Below, one piece after another: positions 34,232 to 45,885 of a stretch of DNA of 64,000 nt. Source of the stretch: Climacium dendroides (lineage: Eukaryota > Streptophyta > Bryopsida > Hypnales > Climaciaceae); the NCBI GenBank assembly GCA_950106755.1, contig OX467087.1, forward strand, positions 18,666,047 through 18,730,046, read 5' to 3'. The notes under the pieces were generated by a model. That model did not search any database, was not told the DNA's origin, and was given only the letters and a program-made list of their open reading frames with translations. Positions within the stretch are counted from its first letter, which is position 1; the number at the start of each line of letters is the position of its first letter. Both the position numbers and the translations under genes were made by a program.

Positions 34232-37200
34232 AAAGTATCCATCCAAGGTCAAACTTGTGTCTTAGGAAGTAGCTTTCAATCTAAATTAGGAGCTAGCCAA
34301 TTAAAGAGGTGGATGAAGTTTGCATAGCCCTTTCAAAGGGTAAACTTCAAAAGCTAAATTTCATCCAACTATATCTTTTTTTAAGAAGTTCAGATTGCTT
34401 TGAGTTTTATATTTTTAGAAATAGCATGAGATTTCTTTTAACTTAAGATTTCTAAATTTAGAATGTAAAATCTTGTTCTAAAATTCATAGTGACTTAGTT
34501 AATTTGGTCATTGAAGTACAATTAGGTTTGGATTTAGAACTTTGGAAAACATAGTACAGTTATAAGTTATCTTGGAAACATACAAAAAGATTCATTGCTT
34601 AGAAGACACAATGGAATGACATTTAAGCAACCTCTAAGAGAAAGTTTCATCTAAAAACTAAAATCTAGTTGAATTCTACTTCCATATCAAAGATGGATAA
34701 GAAAGCGCTTACATATGTCATACTCTTGTGGAAGAATGAAATGAAATAAATTTCTTTTATACTAAAGCTAAAGAAATTTTCCAAATGAAAATTAGCAATG
34801 GAAGTAATGCCACCACGTGGACCAAAATTTTTTTCCTCCTTTTGATATACTTCCAGAAAAATTTTAAGAAACCAAAGTGGGTGAAAATATGTAAGAAATC
34901 CACAGATTTTCCTACAGATCTTCTTGAACTATGTTCTTTGCAACTAGTACCCTTGCATACACTGTTTGACATTGCTCCAACTCCCTACAATGGACTACAG
35001 GTTTGGGGAGCATGTCTTAAGGTACAATTTATTCTAAGAATCAATCTAGAATAGTCCTTGGGAACTCCACTCCTCTACTAGAAGTCAATTCATTTATTGT
35101 TAAAGCTAATTGCCTTGCGTACAACGCAACAACCCTCTCAAAACTTACTCTAGTATTTGTTCTCTCCAAACTCTTAGCATCAAAACTATGTTGGGCCTAA
35201 ACCCTAGCAACTTAATTTTTTGCAAGCCTTTGATTCTTTGCCTTGTCCTTGGTATTCTCTTGCTCTCTTTTTACTTGTGTATCTTCCTTTCTCCTTGTGG
35301 TTTCCTTGTGAACTATTGATGCCATTTTTGTTGTTGGAGCATTAAAATGATTGTTTTTATTGATTTATGAACTACTTGTGAGAATCAATAAAAGGACACT
35401 TACTTTCATGTTGATTTAAATAGTACAATGATTGAATTAATGAAATTTTAGGGAATATAAAATCTTTTTGGAATTTTTGGAATCTTTCGGGATCTAATTT
35501 CATTTAAAAAAATTCATTTAAAAAATTTCATTTAAAAAATATTCTATCAAACATAAATAGTATTGTTGTGCTATCTTTTTTCATGTAATTTCTAATATGT
35601 CTAATTTGAATTTGTATGATTACTATTCAAAAAAATATTGATAAAACTTATCAAAATGTTTGCATTTTATTCAATATAGAGCAAATTCCAAGAAACTCAA
35701 AAAAGACTGGGCATTTATAGGTTAAGGATTTAATGAAGAAAAATTTGGAATTTAGAATAAGAATGATACAATCATCAAATGATACAATTACTAGTGAAAT
35801 TTCAAAAATCTTGTAAAAACCTAGAAATTCAAAGATTACGATTGCCCAAATCTCACCCTTTAGTTGTTTATTTTTTTCTACTACCACTTGGCTTTTGTAA
35901 TTCCTTATAAAGATTGCTAGGTGGCATGAAGAATAAGCTATCATTTTAAGAATACTCTATCAAAACTAATCTATTACATTTATTATTTTATGCAATCTTG
36001 ATCAATACACCAAATTTCTATTTCAAAAAATAAATTTTTTATTTTTGATAAATTATTTTTTGTGTTTTTCATTGTGTTACATAATAATTGATTGAAAAAT
36101 ATTGGTGATGAATTTTTCAAATTTTAATGTGGAATCATTTAAAAAACATGAATGTGCTTATCTAATTTCATGTAAAAATTCACATTACTTAAGAAAAATT
36201 TACACTAGAAAGAAATCAATGACAAGGTGTTTCCTTCCTAAATTTTATTAAATAGATACTTTTAAATTATAATTGCATTTGACTAATAGACCCTTGTATT
36301 ATGACTACTTCGTTAGAGCATGATGTTTCAATTGGTTTGCTAAACCTAATTATAATTTCGAAACATTTGTTGTACAAATTTTTTCATTAGACTTCACAGT
36401 GGGGTTGCAAGACTTCTTGGAGGGTATAATATGATGTTTTTTTCAACTTAAGTATTCACAATTTGGTGATTTTAAACTCAACAAACTTTAGTGGCAATTT
36501 TGACATAGTATTAAGAAAAAAATTCAAAAACTTTGAAATAAGAAAAGCTGTACAATCAAACTATTTTTCATCTCCAAAAATCCATTTCAGATTTTGAATC
36601 TCCAATCAAAAGTTATGGGTAAAGTTCAAAGAGGGGTTGAATAGGACATTCTTTTGCACATTTTCAAGCATCTTCTTTGAATTTGTCCATAACTTTTGAT
36701 TGAAGTTTTAAAATCTCAAAAAGAGTTTTGAAAATGAAAGTTAGCTTGATTTTACAACTTTTCACAATTCAAAGTTTTTTATTTTCACCCTCTATTTGAT
36801 TTGCATTGCTAACATTGATGCTCATAGTGATCATAGGAATTGTGGCAACCTATTCTTGCATTCAACAGATTCTTGTTTTTGTTCAAATTTTGAATCTTAT
36901 TGGCATTGCTCTATGGGAAGAATTTTAATTTTGCAAGAATAGTCTTGAAATAATGATTGTTTTGAATTAGGCTCTACTATGTAGCTTCATATTTGAATCC
37001 ATTGTTTCACAAACACCAAGCTTTAGCTTTATTTTTTAATCCTCCATTATTTTATTAGAATATTTGTTTTGCAACTTGAAAGTTGAATTGGAACACTACA
37101 TGCTAAAAAATAATTTTCTATATACAAGGTGATATTATCATGTTCTTCTTGATGTAATGATGTGCAATTTTTTTGATTCACTACAAGTCACCACAAATTT

Positions 37201-38387
37201 GTTGGATGCCTTCTCATTATTACAAATCACCACAAATTCCTCTCATTTGAATTATGATTTGGCTATTGCATTGATACTTAGAATCATCAATTGAAATCTA
37301 TAAAAAGTTATTGCACCAATTTTGAAACGCAGTTGACCATTTCTCTCTAGTCTCTATTCTCATTCTCCACACAACACAAAGGGGTATCCCACCTTCATGG
37401 AGAATAGCTCCCTCTTGACTTTTCTTTTCACTGCATAACATCTCATTCTTCATAGAAAAATTCTCGGAAAAGGTGTAACAACCTCTATTATAGGGATTTA
37501 ATTGTAGAATATGGAAATGGTATGATTTTGAATAAGTGAATTCACTAGAAACTTGAATGTGACATTGCTATTAGTTTGCAATGAGAGGGGATCGGAGTAC
37601 ATTGCACAATTGAACAAGGTGGATTTAATGCCCGTCATGGATTGCAAGTTGTTCCTACCAACTAATTGCATGCCAAAGCCCTTTCTAAATCTATCTTCCA
37701 ACCATGCCATCGATACTATAGGGATTGGGAGGTAGGAATTCTAATTACCCCAATTACCCCATGCCTTTTCTAGATCATTGATCTCTACAACTAGACTAAT
37801 TAACTATTAGGAAATTCAATTTTTTTTTGTTGATTTGGTGGCATTGCTTTGGTTCACTTTTTTTGTTGATTTTTGTTCAAATCAACAAAAGCATGACTAA
37901 GGTGAGATTTGTAAGTGTTTCAAGTTACAGAGCTCCATTTTTTCTTGCAAAAATTCTTGAGGGCATTTAGTTTTGCATCTAGATTGAGTTTGGATATGAG
38001 AAGTTTTATTCTCCATTTCTCTTTGTATCCTAATATTGCATAGAAATAAGTGATTCTTGCGTATTAGTGCAACTTGTTGCTTATATTGTACATCAAGTTA
38101 GGCATGATGGTGCAAGCAACAAATCCCGCAACAAATACTCAAGAGCTTTGAAAATCTGAGGCTAAAAGCTAGGCAAATGAGTTTTGCTTGAGTAGGAACT
38201 AAGGATACAACTATGCAAGGATTAAATCACGTATTACTATTCTAGTTGTTTTGATAAAATCGAGCATTGCATGAATGAGATCAATGTTGTAATTGTTTTT
38301 ATTAATTCAATTGATTGACCTTTTATTACAATTGCCTCTCAAAACAAGATAAATTGTGTGTTTTTTATTTTCATAAATAGGATCACT
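34232..38387. other. Centre of the inverted repeat, part 2: no gene seen
   Basis: AT-rich DNA with dispersed repeats. 35630-35710 matches 56585-56690. A 60-residue open frame at 37553-37735 is less AT-rich than its surroundings but has no recognisable similarity or splice context. A CACTAGTAAAAAAATT sequence at 38394 could be a lone CACTA terminus. Confidence 0.5.
36525..36780. repeat. Diverged foldback element
   Basis: Two inverted arms of about 120 bases, each containing a 'caatcaaaagttatgg' patch near the centre. Related to the 343-bp foldbacks at 8628 and 18392. Confidence 0.6.
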
Positions 38388-39214
38388 AGTAAAAAAATTT
38401 GCGACCAAAATAATCAAAAATTGTTGTTTGGGCCTATTGTTTTGGTTGTGTAGTACTGGTCAAAATTACACTCAAATCAATAGATTTGTTCTATTGTTTT
38501 GGTCAAATACAAGAAAAAAAATTAAAATTTTTTTGGTTGTCTAAAAATAAAAAATATTTTGCTACTTGGACAATCTAAACAGTCTAAAAATTTTAATTTT
38601 AATTTTGCTACATGCCACGCGAATAGGGCCACTTAGACAACTCGCTATATATGTGGGCAAGCATTACCCAAGAGGTTTGATTCTTGGACCTCATGGTTGA
38701 GGTTTAAAGATCTAAGTACGGCACCATACCAATAATTGTATGTACATGTATGGAGTAGAATTAGATTTAACTAGTTCTTCTAATAGTTTTTTGGTTTTTT
38801 TCTAAAATCAGCAAACTTTAAAGGTCATTTTGAAAAAAAATGTTCCACTATGCCATGGATGAAAGTGGCAAGCAGAGGGTGAAAATGCACTAATAGAAAA
38901 ACATTGACCATGTCAACAAAAAATTAACAAAAAAGTGTTGAGGGCGTTTGTATGTTGTCTTGGAGAGTACCTAACAAAAAAACTATTATCCATTTTGTTA
39001 TGGTGGTTAAATCAAAAAAATAATAATATTAATTCATTTTTAAATTTGCTCAATGAATGGTTGCCAGATGGTAAGCCAAAGACTAACTCAGTACAAACTA
39101 CCATGTAGGCAAAAAACGACACATAAATAGGACCAAAAATTAAACTTTATAATTTAATTAGAAGAAAATTAAACTTTACAATTAATTTAAAAGACAAGTT
39201 AAAGTATATTTGGT

Positions 39215-39319
39215 CACGGTTGTCATATCAGACGGAATTTCACTGTTCACAGCCGGTCAACCCTAATCGGTCCAATTTTGTCCGTGAATAGTGAAATTCC
39301 GTCTGATATAACAACCGTG
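39215..39319. mobile_element. 105-bp hairpin MITE nested in the CACTA element
   Basis: Inverted arms of 36 bases with two mismatches (CACGGTTGT... at both ends) and a perfect 8-bp target duplication TATTTGGT at 39207-39214 and 39320-39327. The 8-bp duplication suggests hAT mobilisation. Almost the whole element is hairpin stem. Confidence 0.82.
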
Positions 39320-39322
39320 TAT

Positions 39323-39551
39323 TTGGTGACAGAAGAGAGGTGACTTTGGTTATAGAAAAATAAAGAAGACAATCTCTTCATAAAAATAGAGTGGTAGAAG
39401 GTAGAATAAACCATATAGGATATGTGAATTAAGACTATGAATGATTCACATATCCCATATTGTTTGTTTTGACCTTTTATCACCTCATTTGTATAAAGAG
39501 TTTGTCTTCTCCTCTCTTATGTTACCAAAGTCACCTCTCATATATCACCAA
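39323..39551. repeat. 229-bp foldback, arms about 108 bases
   Basis: The left arm from ttggtgacagaagagaggtg is the imperfect inverse of the right arm ending tcatatatcaccaa. The 105-bp MITE inserted at its left end. A patch 'atcccatattgtttgttt' resembles 9045-9065 in unit A. Confidence 0.75.
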
Positions 39552-39761
39552 TGTATGAGAGGCATGTTTTTTTAACAAAAAAGTGTTAACTTTTTGTAAA
39601 TTTGGACGTTGTATTATTTGAATCAACAAAAATTCAATGCCCATTTGGCCATTTTGTTAACTTATTCAAATAAAAAAAATTATTAATACGATCAATACAG
39701 TATCCTAGTCAATAAAAAATTGTTAAAATTTTGTTGACTTAAACACCATTTTCTAGTAGTG

Positions 39762-40938
39762 GTGGTAAGCAAAGGATCAAAGTTAGATGAAAACTTTACA
39801 TGTGAAATGTTCTTAATGCCCATTTTTCACTTCCAAAAAAGAATAATCTTTATATTCAATCTTCAAAGATTGGACCCTCCACAAGCCTTACTACAAAAGG
39901 GTGCTATGTCCCTATTATTTGAAGATTTAAAATAAAGAGAAGAAGTTGTGACAACATTTAAGGTAGACCAGTCCATTTCCGCTAGTCAGAAGCCTAATTT
40001 CGTCATCTTATTTTTGACTCCAATTTTGCCCCAATTAAAATTCATCTAAATTTGTTCATTTTCTAAAAAAAATTAATCCATCAATGCCAATAAGAGATAA
40101 TCATGTCAATCCTTTAATGGTGACTACTTTAGTACCATTGAATACATGGAAAGGTGGTTATAGGTTGATTATAGGACATTTGTCACTCCACTTTGAGCAA
40201 TTTTGTAATTTTAGGGCACACCACTTCAAAAATTTCCAAAAATTACAATTTTCACCAAAAAATTATAATTCCACTTAGATTTGATTTTTAAAATATGTGC
40301 ACACCTCTGAAAAATATATTTGTGTCCCTCTTGGTATTGGCCCCAAGAGACTAAAATTCTTAATGATGGTGGTGATAGGCTTGTCTACCTTACTATTACT
40401 TCATCACTTTTCAACGAACTTTAGCGTAAGGAAATATCCTAGAAGAGAGCTACTTGAAAATTCCATATTCAACCTCACCTTTGGCCAAGCTTGCATATTG
40501 ATCCAAAGCTCTGTCCCATTCAAGTAATGAGACAAAATACAAACAACCGAATTGTCTAGCTGGGATGGGCAACTTGAAAAGGAGGAGCTCCATTTTCAAC
40601 CCATCTCACTGGACAACCCTATTGGTCGAAATTGGACAATCTTGAGGGAATCAATGCATGGGAATTCTTCCTCGATTTCTCCTCCATCCACTTGCCAGGA
40701 CAATTCCAACCAAACTTGGTCACTGTAGCTCGCAACGAACTTGACCCAACCAACTCACACATGCACATGACACGAAGCCTTTTATCGTATCTCTCCCACC
40801 ACCACCCACCCACTCACTGGGTCCACAAGAAAGTGTAATTGGCATTTCTTCCTGTAGCACCTCTTGTTGCACTTTGCCCAACAGTCAAGCATCTGAGGAG
40901 GCCCTTCGTCCAACGTCGATTCACCTCCTTTCAAATCG
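39762..40938. other. Inverted partner of the unit C flank
   Basis: Reverse complement of 25924-27092, with the intact target site of the retrotransposon (caaaggatcaaag) at its left end. No gene seen. Confidence 0.7.
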
Positions 40939-41686
40939 TTATCTCCTTATCACAACTTTCGGACTTTTCAAGGCATCTATGTTTTCAATGCTACGTGCGG
41001 AGCTTGCAGGTGCATGCTCTGACTTTTCCTGATCACCATCGCTGACGGATCCATCCTCGAGTTCAGAAAAATCTGCAGGGTTCACTGGGGAAGGTCTCAA
41101 AGGCCCCAAATTCTCCAGCATGACGTGCTTTCAAGGGGAAAAATCAGCTCCTCTGTCTTGCTCAAACTTTCACTCCTACTGTATCCCGCATGCCAATCCC
41201 AAACTGTCCTGACGCGACGGAATGTGCAGCGGGTCTGGGCTACTGCGTGAAAGAGAAAAACCCTCTGAGGGAGAGGGGTACACGCGGCTTCAAACTCTTC
41301 CCCCGAATTTTCACGAAGCTCACAAGCTCGAACTGTGTCGCAGGATAACGGTATCTTCCCCTCCCTCCGATGGCCTCTCGCAACTGGATCCTTGCCGTAC
41401 TCGGTCTTTGCTTCTGTCCACGTACAGGTGATGCCTGCAGATACAGCAGCTGACGACAGTCATGTATCACACTCCACAGACGGATTCTTTCCGTTCGATT
41501 GCAAAGTTTCCTCATATCAAAGAAACCTTGGGAAACAAGCGACGTCGAAAATCAATTTTGCTCATGTACGGGCCGGCAAACTCCACGGACAGAAACTCAA
41601 GCAAGAAAAGGATGTTGGAAATTAGGGCTTCAAGTTGGCAAGAACATACTTGGCGAGAAAACGCTTCGGAGGGGCTGACGTCAAGA

Positions 41687-42413
41687 CACTACTACAGAAA
41701 GCAGTCATTGCAACACTGTCGCAGCACATTAGGAATGGTTTTGCAATGGATTGATTTGAAATGGAACTTAGTTTGGATCTTAGAAAAGAAATAATCCATT
41801 GCAAAAGCATTGCAAATTTGTAATCAATGAATTGTAAAAGTCTTGGACAAAGAATCCATGCTATAGTATTCTGAAAGTGTTGTAAATTGAAAATGCAAAA
41901 TCATGTAAGAAACTATTGCAAAAGTGTTTCAATAATCATTGCAAAGAAATATGTAATTACATATAATCAATACGTTTTTTAGATTTGGGAGTCTCAAATC
42001 TAACTGAAATGTAGATTTCAAGTTTCAATCTCAATAATTTGTACATTTTAGAATTTTAATATAGACAATTTCTAAATTTAAAGAGTTCAAAATGTTAGTA
42101 ATATGTACATTTGATTTAATTAAAAATTTCATAAATTCACTTACTACGAAATTTTATAGATTCTAAACTACACCAAATCTTGAAATGGATGGAATTTATT
42201 GTTCTAGATTTTGACAACGTACAACTCTTATATGTTCAACCTCATATTACCCTTGACTATCAATATGGGATATTGCAAACGCTAATGTAGATGTACCATT
42301 GTATTGCCAATGCAAATACACTGCAAAACCATTGCAAAGTCATTCCAAAAATAATTGCGGGCATTGCAAAACCATTGCAGAAACTGTTGCAAACTGTACA
42401 CTCTCTTGTAGTG
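41687..42413. mobile_element. Non-autonomous CACTA element, 727 bp (copy 1 of 2)
   Basis: Begins CACTACTACAGAAAGCAG and ends with the inverse of CACTACAAGAGAGTGTACAG. Perfect 3-bp duplication AGA (41684-41686, 42414-42416). Units A-C have the uninterrupted site (for example near 25181 on the other strand). Rich in ttgcaa motifs; no coding frame. Confidence 0.92.
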
Positions 42414-43107
42414 AGATGCAGCGGCTGGACAATATTTGCTTATTTGCTCCCCGGACACTATTTCCCCCTGTTCGCAATCGAGGAAAATACTACGCTTGAA
42501 TCACGCACAGGTCCATTTCCGTTACTTGCGCTGGGGGCAGGGGCTGTCTTCTTGATTTGAACCGTGTGACGCGGGGATGCTTTGGTGGGCGCAGCTGGCA
42601 TGCTGAAGTGCACGGAGCGGCCAGACCTTCGCGGGGGTCGCTGCGAGCTGCCGTTGGGAGCTTCCTCTGGAGAATTAGGTTCCAGGAAGTCCTCCACACC
42701 ACACCAATGTTGATAGTAGATATCGTTGCCATCTCCGGGAAAAAGGTGTCTTCGGGACCAATCTCTCCGGACGACGCTGCGTACGATTGTCACATTACAG
42801 GCTAATCAGCATCAATAAAGCTAACGCGCATTCAAACTCAAAATTGATTCTGCATTCCTTTCAAGCAGTAGGGGTTTCTGCATTCATGGCAAGACTCGTC
42901 GCAATGCATTCGGCAATAGGGATGCCGATCTATCAAAGATGGAGACGAAATGACTACCCTCCACAAACTCCAATCTCCGTAAAAATTCAAGACTACGTCA
43001 ACATCTTCTCACCTGTAGCGATGCGTCGGAGTATATGATGACCATGAGAGGAAAGAGCATACATGTTCACCGGCCAGTCACAGTTTTCTCCCGCTGCGGG
43101 TACTATG

Positions 43108-43439
43108 ATGCGGAATTTTAACTACGACCGTTAAAATGGCGGCATTCCATGTGCCATTTTCAGACCGCCCGCTCTGAATTGTAAACATGATATCTAGGAC
43201 CGGTATAGTTTTCACGAATCTTGAACTTTTATAGATTTAATAAATCTATTATTACTATAGATTTCAGATTGCACGATTTGAATGGTAAAAACGACATCTA
43301 GCACAGGTGTAGATTTCACACATCTAAGAATGATATAGTTTTCAGACATCTAGTACATGTATACACTTCAGACTGCCCGCTCTGAACTGTAGAAATTGCC
43401 AAAGTAGCGGAATTTCGCCATTTTAACGAAATTGCCGAT
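43108..43439. mobile_element. MITE-3, 332 bp, 4-bp target duplication (member 1)
   Basis: Terminal inverted repeats related to ATGGGGAATTTCGTTAAAAT. Flanks TATG (43104-43107) and TACG (43440-43443) are one mismatch apart; the empty site in units A-C reads a single tacg. The internal part has repeated 'cagac..gcccgctctgaa' patches. Confidence 0.8.
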
Positions 43440-43518
43440 TACGGTTGAGCACGCACTAGCCCCGAACGTGTTCTTTATAGACTTGCACACTTCTGCTTTA
43501 GCGTTGAACTCGATCATC

Positions 43519-43697
43519 ATGGGGAATTTCATTAAAATGGCAAAAATTCTGTGACTTTGACATCCCACACTTCAGACCGGGCGGTCTGAAATCTAGTACA
43601 CTAATACATTTCAGACCACCCGGTCTGAACTATATATGGGAATGGCTCACTGTGCAAATGGCACATGGAATATCGCCATTTTAATGAAATTCCCCAT
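43519..43697. mobile_element. MITE-3, 179 bp, 4-bp target duplication (member 2)
   Basis: Begins ATGGGGAATTTCATTAAAAT and ends with its inverse. Perfect 4-bp duplication CATC (43515-43518, 43698-43701). The empty site is in units A-C (near 4865 in A). Shortest member of the family. Confidence 0.85.
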
Positions 43698-43860
43698 CAT
43701 CGTGATATTTCTAACCACTTCATTTCTACCCGAGCATTTGCTCACCGGCGCTTCCTCCTCAAAAATCTCAGCAGATCTCCAGCTTGGAGCTTAGTACGCA
43801 GCCAGAGGAAAGTGTCGGTCATGGATACAACAAACGATGACATGAGGTCACGCTTCTGAA

Positions 43861-44422
43861 CTTAACAATCAAGTCTAGCATCTGAAGGCAGAAAACGCAG
43901 CCTGAAACTCCAAGACGACCTCTGCGCGCAGGCAGTGTGCATTCGAGCGCAAGTGTGCGAGCGCGGATATATACTATTGTTACTGTTCCTGGTTCCAATG
44001 AACAACAGCTCGCGCAAGGCCATGCTCTCGATTCTAAATCACTTTCTAGTGTTCAATTCGAACCGGTCACGATCCCCAAATGAAACGTTCCCATCAATTA
44101 AACTCTGCATCGATCCTGAACTTCAACTTATGTCTCTCGATCTCTCAAGGACCATCTTACAATAGCATGCAATGGCATCTTTCAATACTTGAAATTAATA
44201 ACAATTCTCCGCGTTCTACTCATTCCACGCTCACATCTGCTGGAGTCATCAATGCATGGTTTTCGACGAGTCCTCATTTCCAAACGAAACGATGGAGCAG
44301 TGTATGTTTGCTATTCAGGTAGGTACACTAGTATTTCTGTCGATCTGAGTTACAGCAAATTTTCTACCAAATCGCTACCAAATCTGGCTAATTGATCACG
44401 ATGGAGGCAGAAAGGTGCAAAT
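43861..44422. other. GC-richer 3' flank of copy 4, part 1
   Basis: Inverse of about 4145-4690 in unit A, more diverged than units A-C are from each other. No gene supported. Confidence 0.5.
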
Positions 44423-44744
44423 ATGGGGAATTTCGTTAAAATGGCAGCATTCCATGTGCCATTTTCAGACCACCTGTTCTGAATTGTAAAAATGGCATCT
44501 AGGACAGGTATAGTTTTTATGAATCTTGGACTTTTATAGACTTAAGAAATCTATGACATTTATAGATTTCAGATTGCACAATCTGAATTGTAAAAGTGAC
44601 ATCTATCATGGATGTAGATTTCTCACATCTAAGAAAGCTATAAATTTTAGACATCTAAGACGTTTGTACACTTCAGACCATCCGCTCTGAATTGTAAAAA
44701 CTGCCAAAGCAGCGGAATTTCGCCATTTTAACGAAATTGCCCAT
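44423..44744. mobile_element. MITE-3, 322 bp, 4-bp target duplication (member 3)
   Basis: Begins ATGGGGAATTTCGTTAAAAT and ends with the inverse of ATGGGCAATTTCGTTAAAAT. Perfect AAAT duplication (44419-44422, 44745-44748). The homologous site by copy 5 (57240) is empty. Confidence 0.87.
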
Positions 44745-45091
44745 AAATCTAGATCTGGGAGTCCTCATGTGTCTGGACAGATATTGGAGGAGTGAAGGAA
44801 GCTGCTACTTCGAAAACTTGATACTCTCCCATGCAATGAACTTCTTCGCCAACATTTTCATCAATGGAAGCTATATATGGAACACTAGGAGATATAGTAA
44901 TGACCTGTACATTTTATTTCAGAAACAAACTGTTACCATAAAACAACAAAGCTTAGACTTTCCTGGATTTGTGATAAGATATCCAGTCATATTGTCTACT
45001 AGTACTAGTGCTATACAGTACGTCTCAAAAGACGTTGGCTACGTATTTACATAGCATTTGGGGGTTGATAGTAACCAATCCCCTAAGTATG

Positions 45092-45818
45092 CACTACAAG
45101 AGAGTGTACAGTTTGCAACAGTTTCTGCAATGGTTTTGCAATGCCCGCAATTATTTTTGGAATGACTTTGCAATGGTTTTGCAGTGTATTTGCATTGGCA
45201 CCACAATGGTACATCTACACTAGCGTTTGCAATGTCCTATATTGATAGTCAAGGGTACTATGAGGCTGAACACATAAGAGTTGTAAGTTGTCAAAATCTA
45301 GAACAGTAAATTCCATCCATTTCAAGATTTGGTGTAGTTTAGAATCTATAAAATTTCATAGCATGTGAATTTATGAAATTTTTGAATAAATGAAATGTAC
45401 ATATTACTAACATTTTGAACTCTTAAAATCTAGAAATTGTCTATATCAAAATTCTAAAATGTACAAATTATTGAGATTGAAACTTGAAATCTACATTTCC
45501 GTTAGATTTGAGACTCCCAAATCTAAGAATCGTATTGATTATATGTAATTGCATATTTCTTTGCAATGATTATTGAAACACTTTTGCAATAGTTTCTTAC
45601 ATGATTTTGCATTTTCAATTTACAACACTTTCAGAATACTATAGCATGGATTTTTTGTCCAAGACTTTTACAATTCATTGATTACAAATTTGAAATGCTT
45701 TCGCAATGGATTATTTCTTTTCTAAGATCCAAACTAAGTTCCATTACACATCAATCCACTCCAAAACCATTGCAAATGAATTGCAACTCTGTTGCAATCA
45801 CTGCTTTCTGTAGTAGTG
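45092..45818. mobile_element. Non-autonomous CACTA element, 727 bp (copy 2 of 2, opposite orientation)
   Basis: Same length and family as 41687-42413 but reversed: begins CACTACAAGAGAGTGTACAG and ends with the inverse of CACTACTACAGAAAGCAG. Perfect 3-bp duplication ATG (45089-45091, 45819-45821). Lies in the 3' flank of terpene synthase copy 4; the copy 5 flank (57588) is empty. Confidence 0.93.
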
Positions 45819-45885
45819 ATGGGACATAAAACCTAGGTCAGAAACTACAAGCTAGATATATTGTGCCACCAAAGTGAAAAGAAAA

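Larger units (their letters stand above)
38888..39761. mobile_element. Non-autonomous CACTA-type element, 874 bp
   Basis: Starts CACTAATAGAAAAACATTGA and ends with the inverse of CACTACTAGAAAATGG. The 3-bp flanks are atg and gtg (one mismatch). The other arm of the large inverted repeat (31623-31640) lacks it. Two hairpins are nested inside: a 105-bp MITE and a ~230-bp foldback. No coding capacity. Confidence 0.78.
40939..43860 (-). pseudogene. GC-rich island, possible gene relic (copy 4 side)
   Basis: Inverted version of the island. Segment c is at 40939-41121; segment b is in an open frame at 42458-42793 with 17 extra bases near 42741 relative to units A-C; segment a is split by two MITEs (43108-43439, 43519-43697). 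Near 43770 it keeps one more T than units A-C, which extends a Met-Thr-Asp-Thr-Phe-Leu-Trp frame to a possible splice site. It may preserve an older form of the gene, but it is plainly disrupted. Confidence 0.3.
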
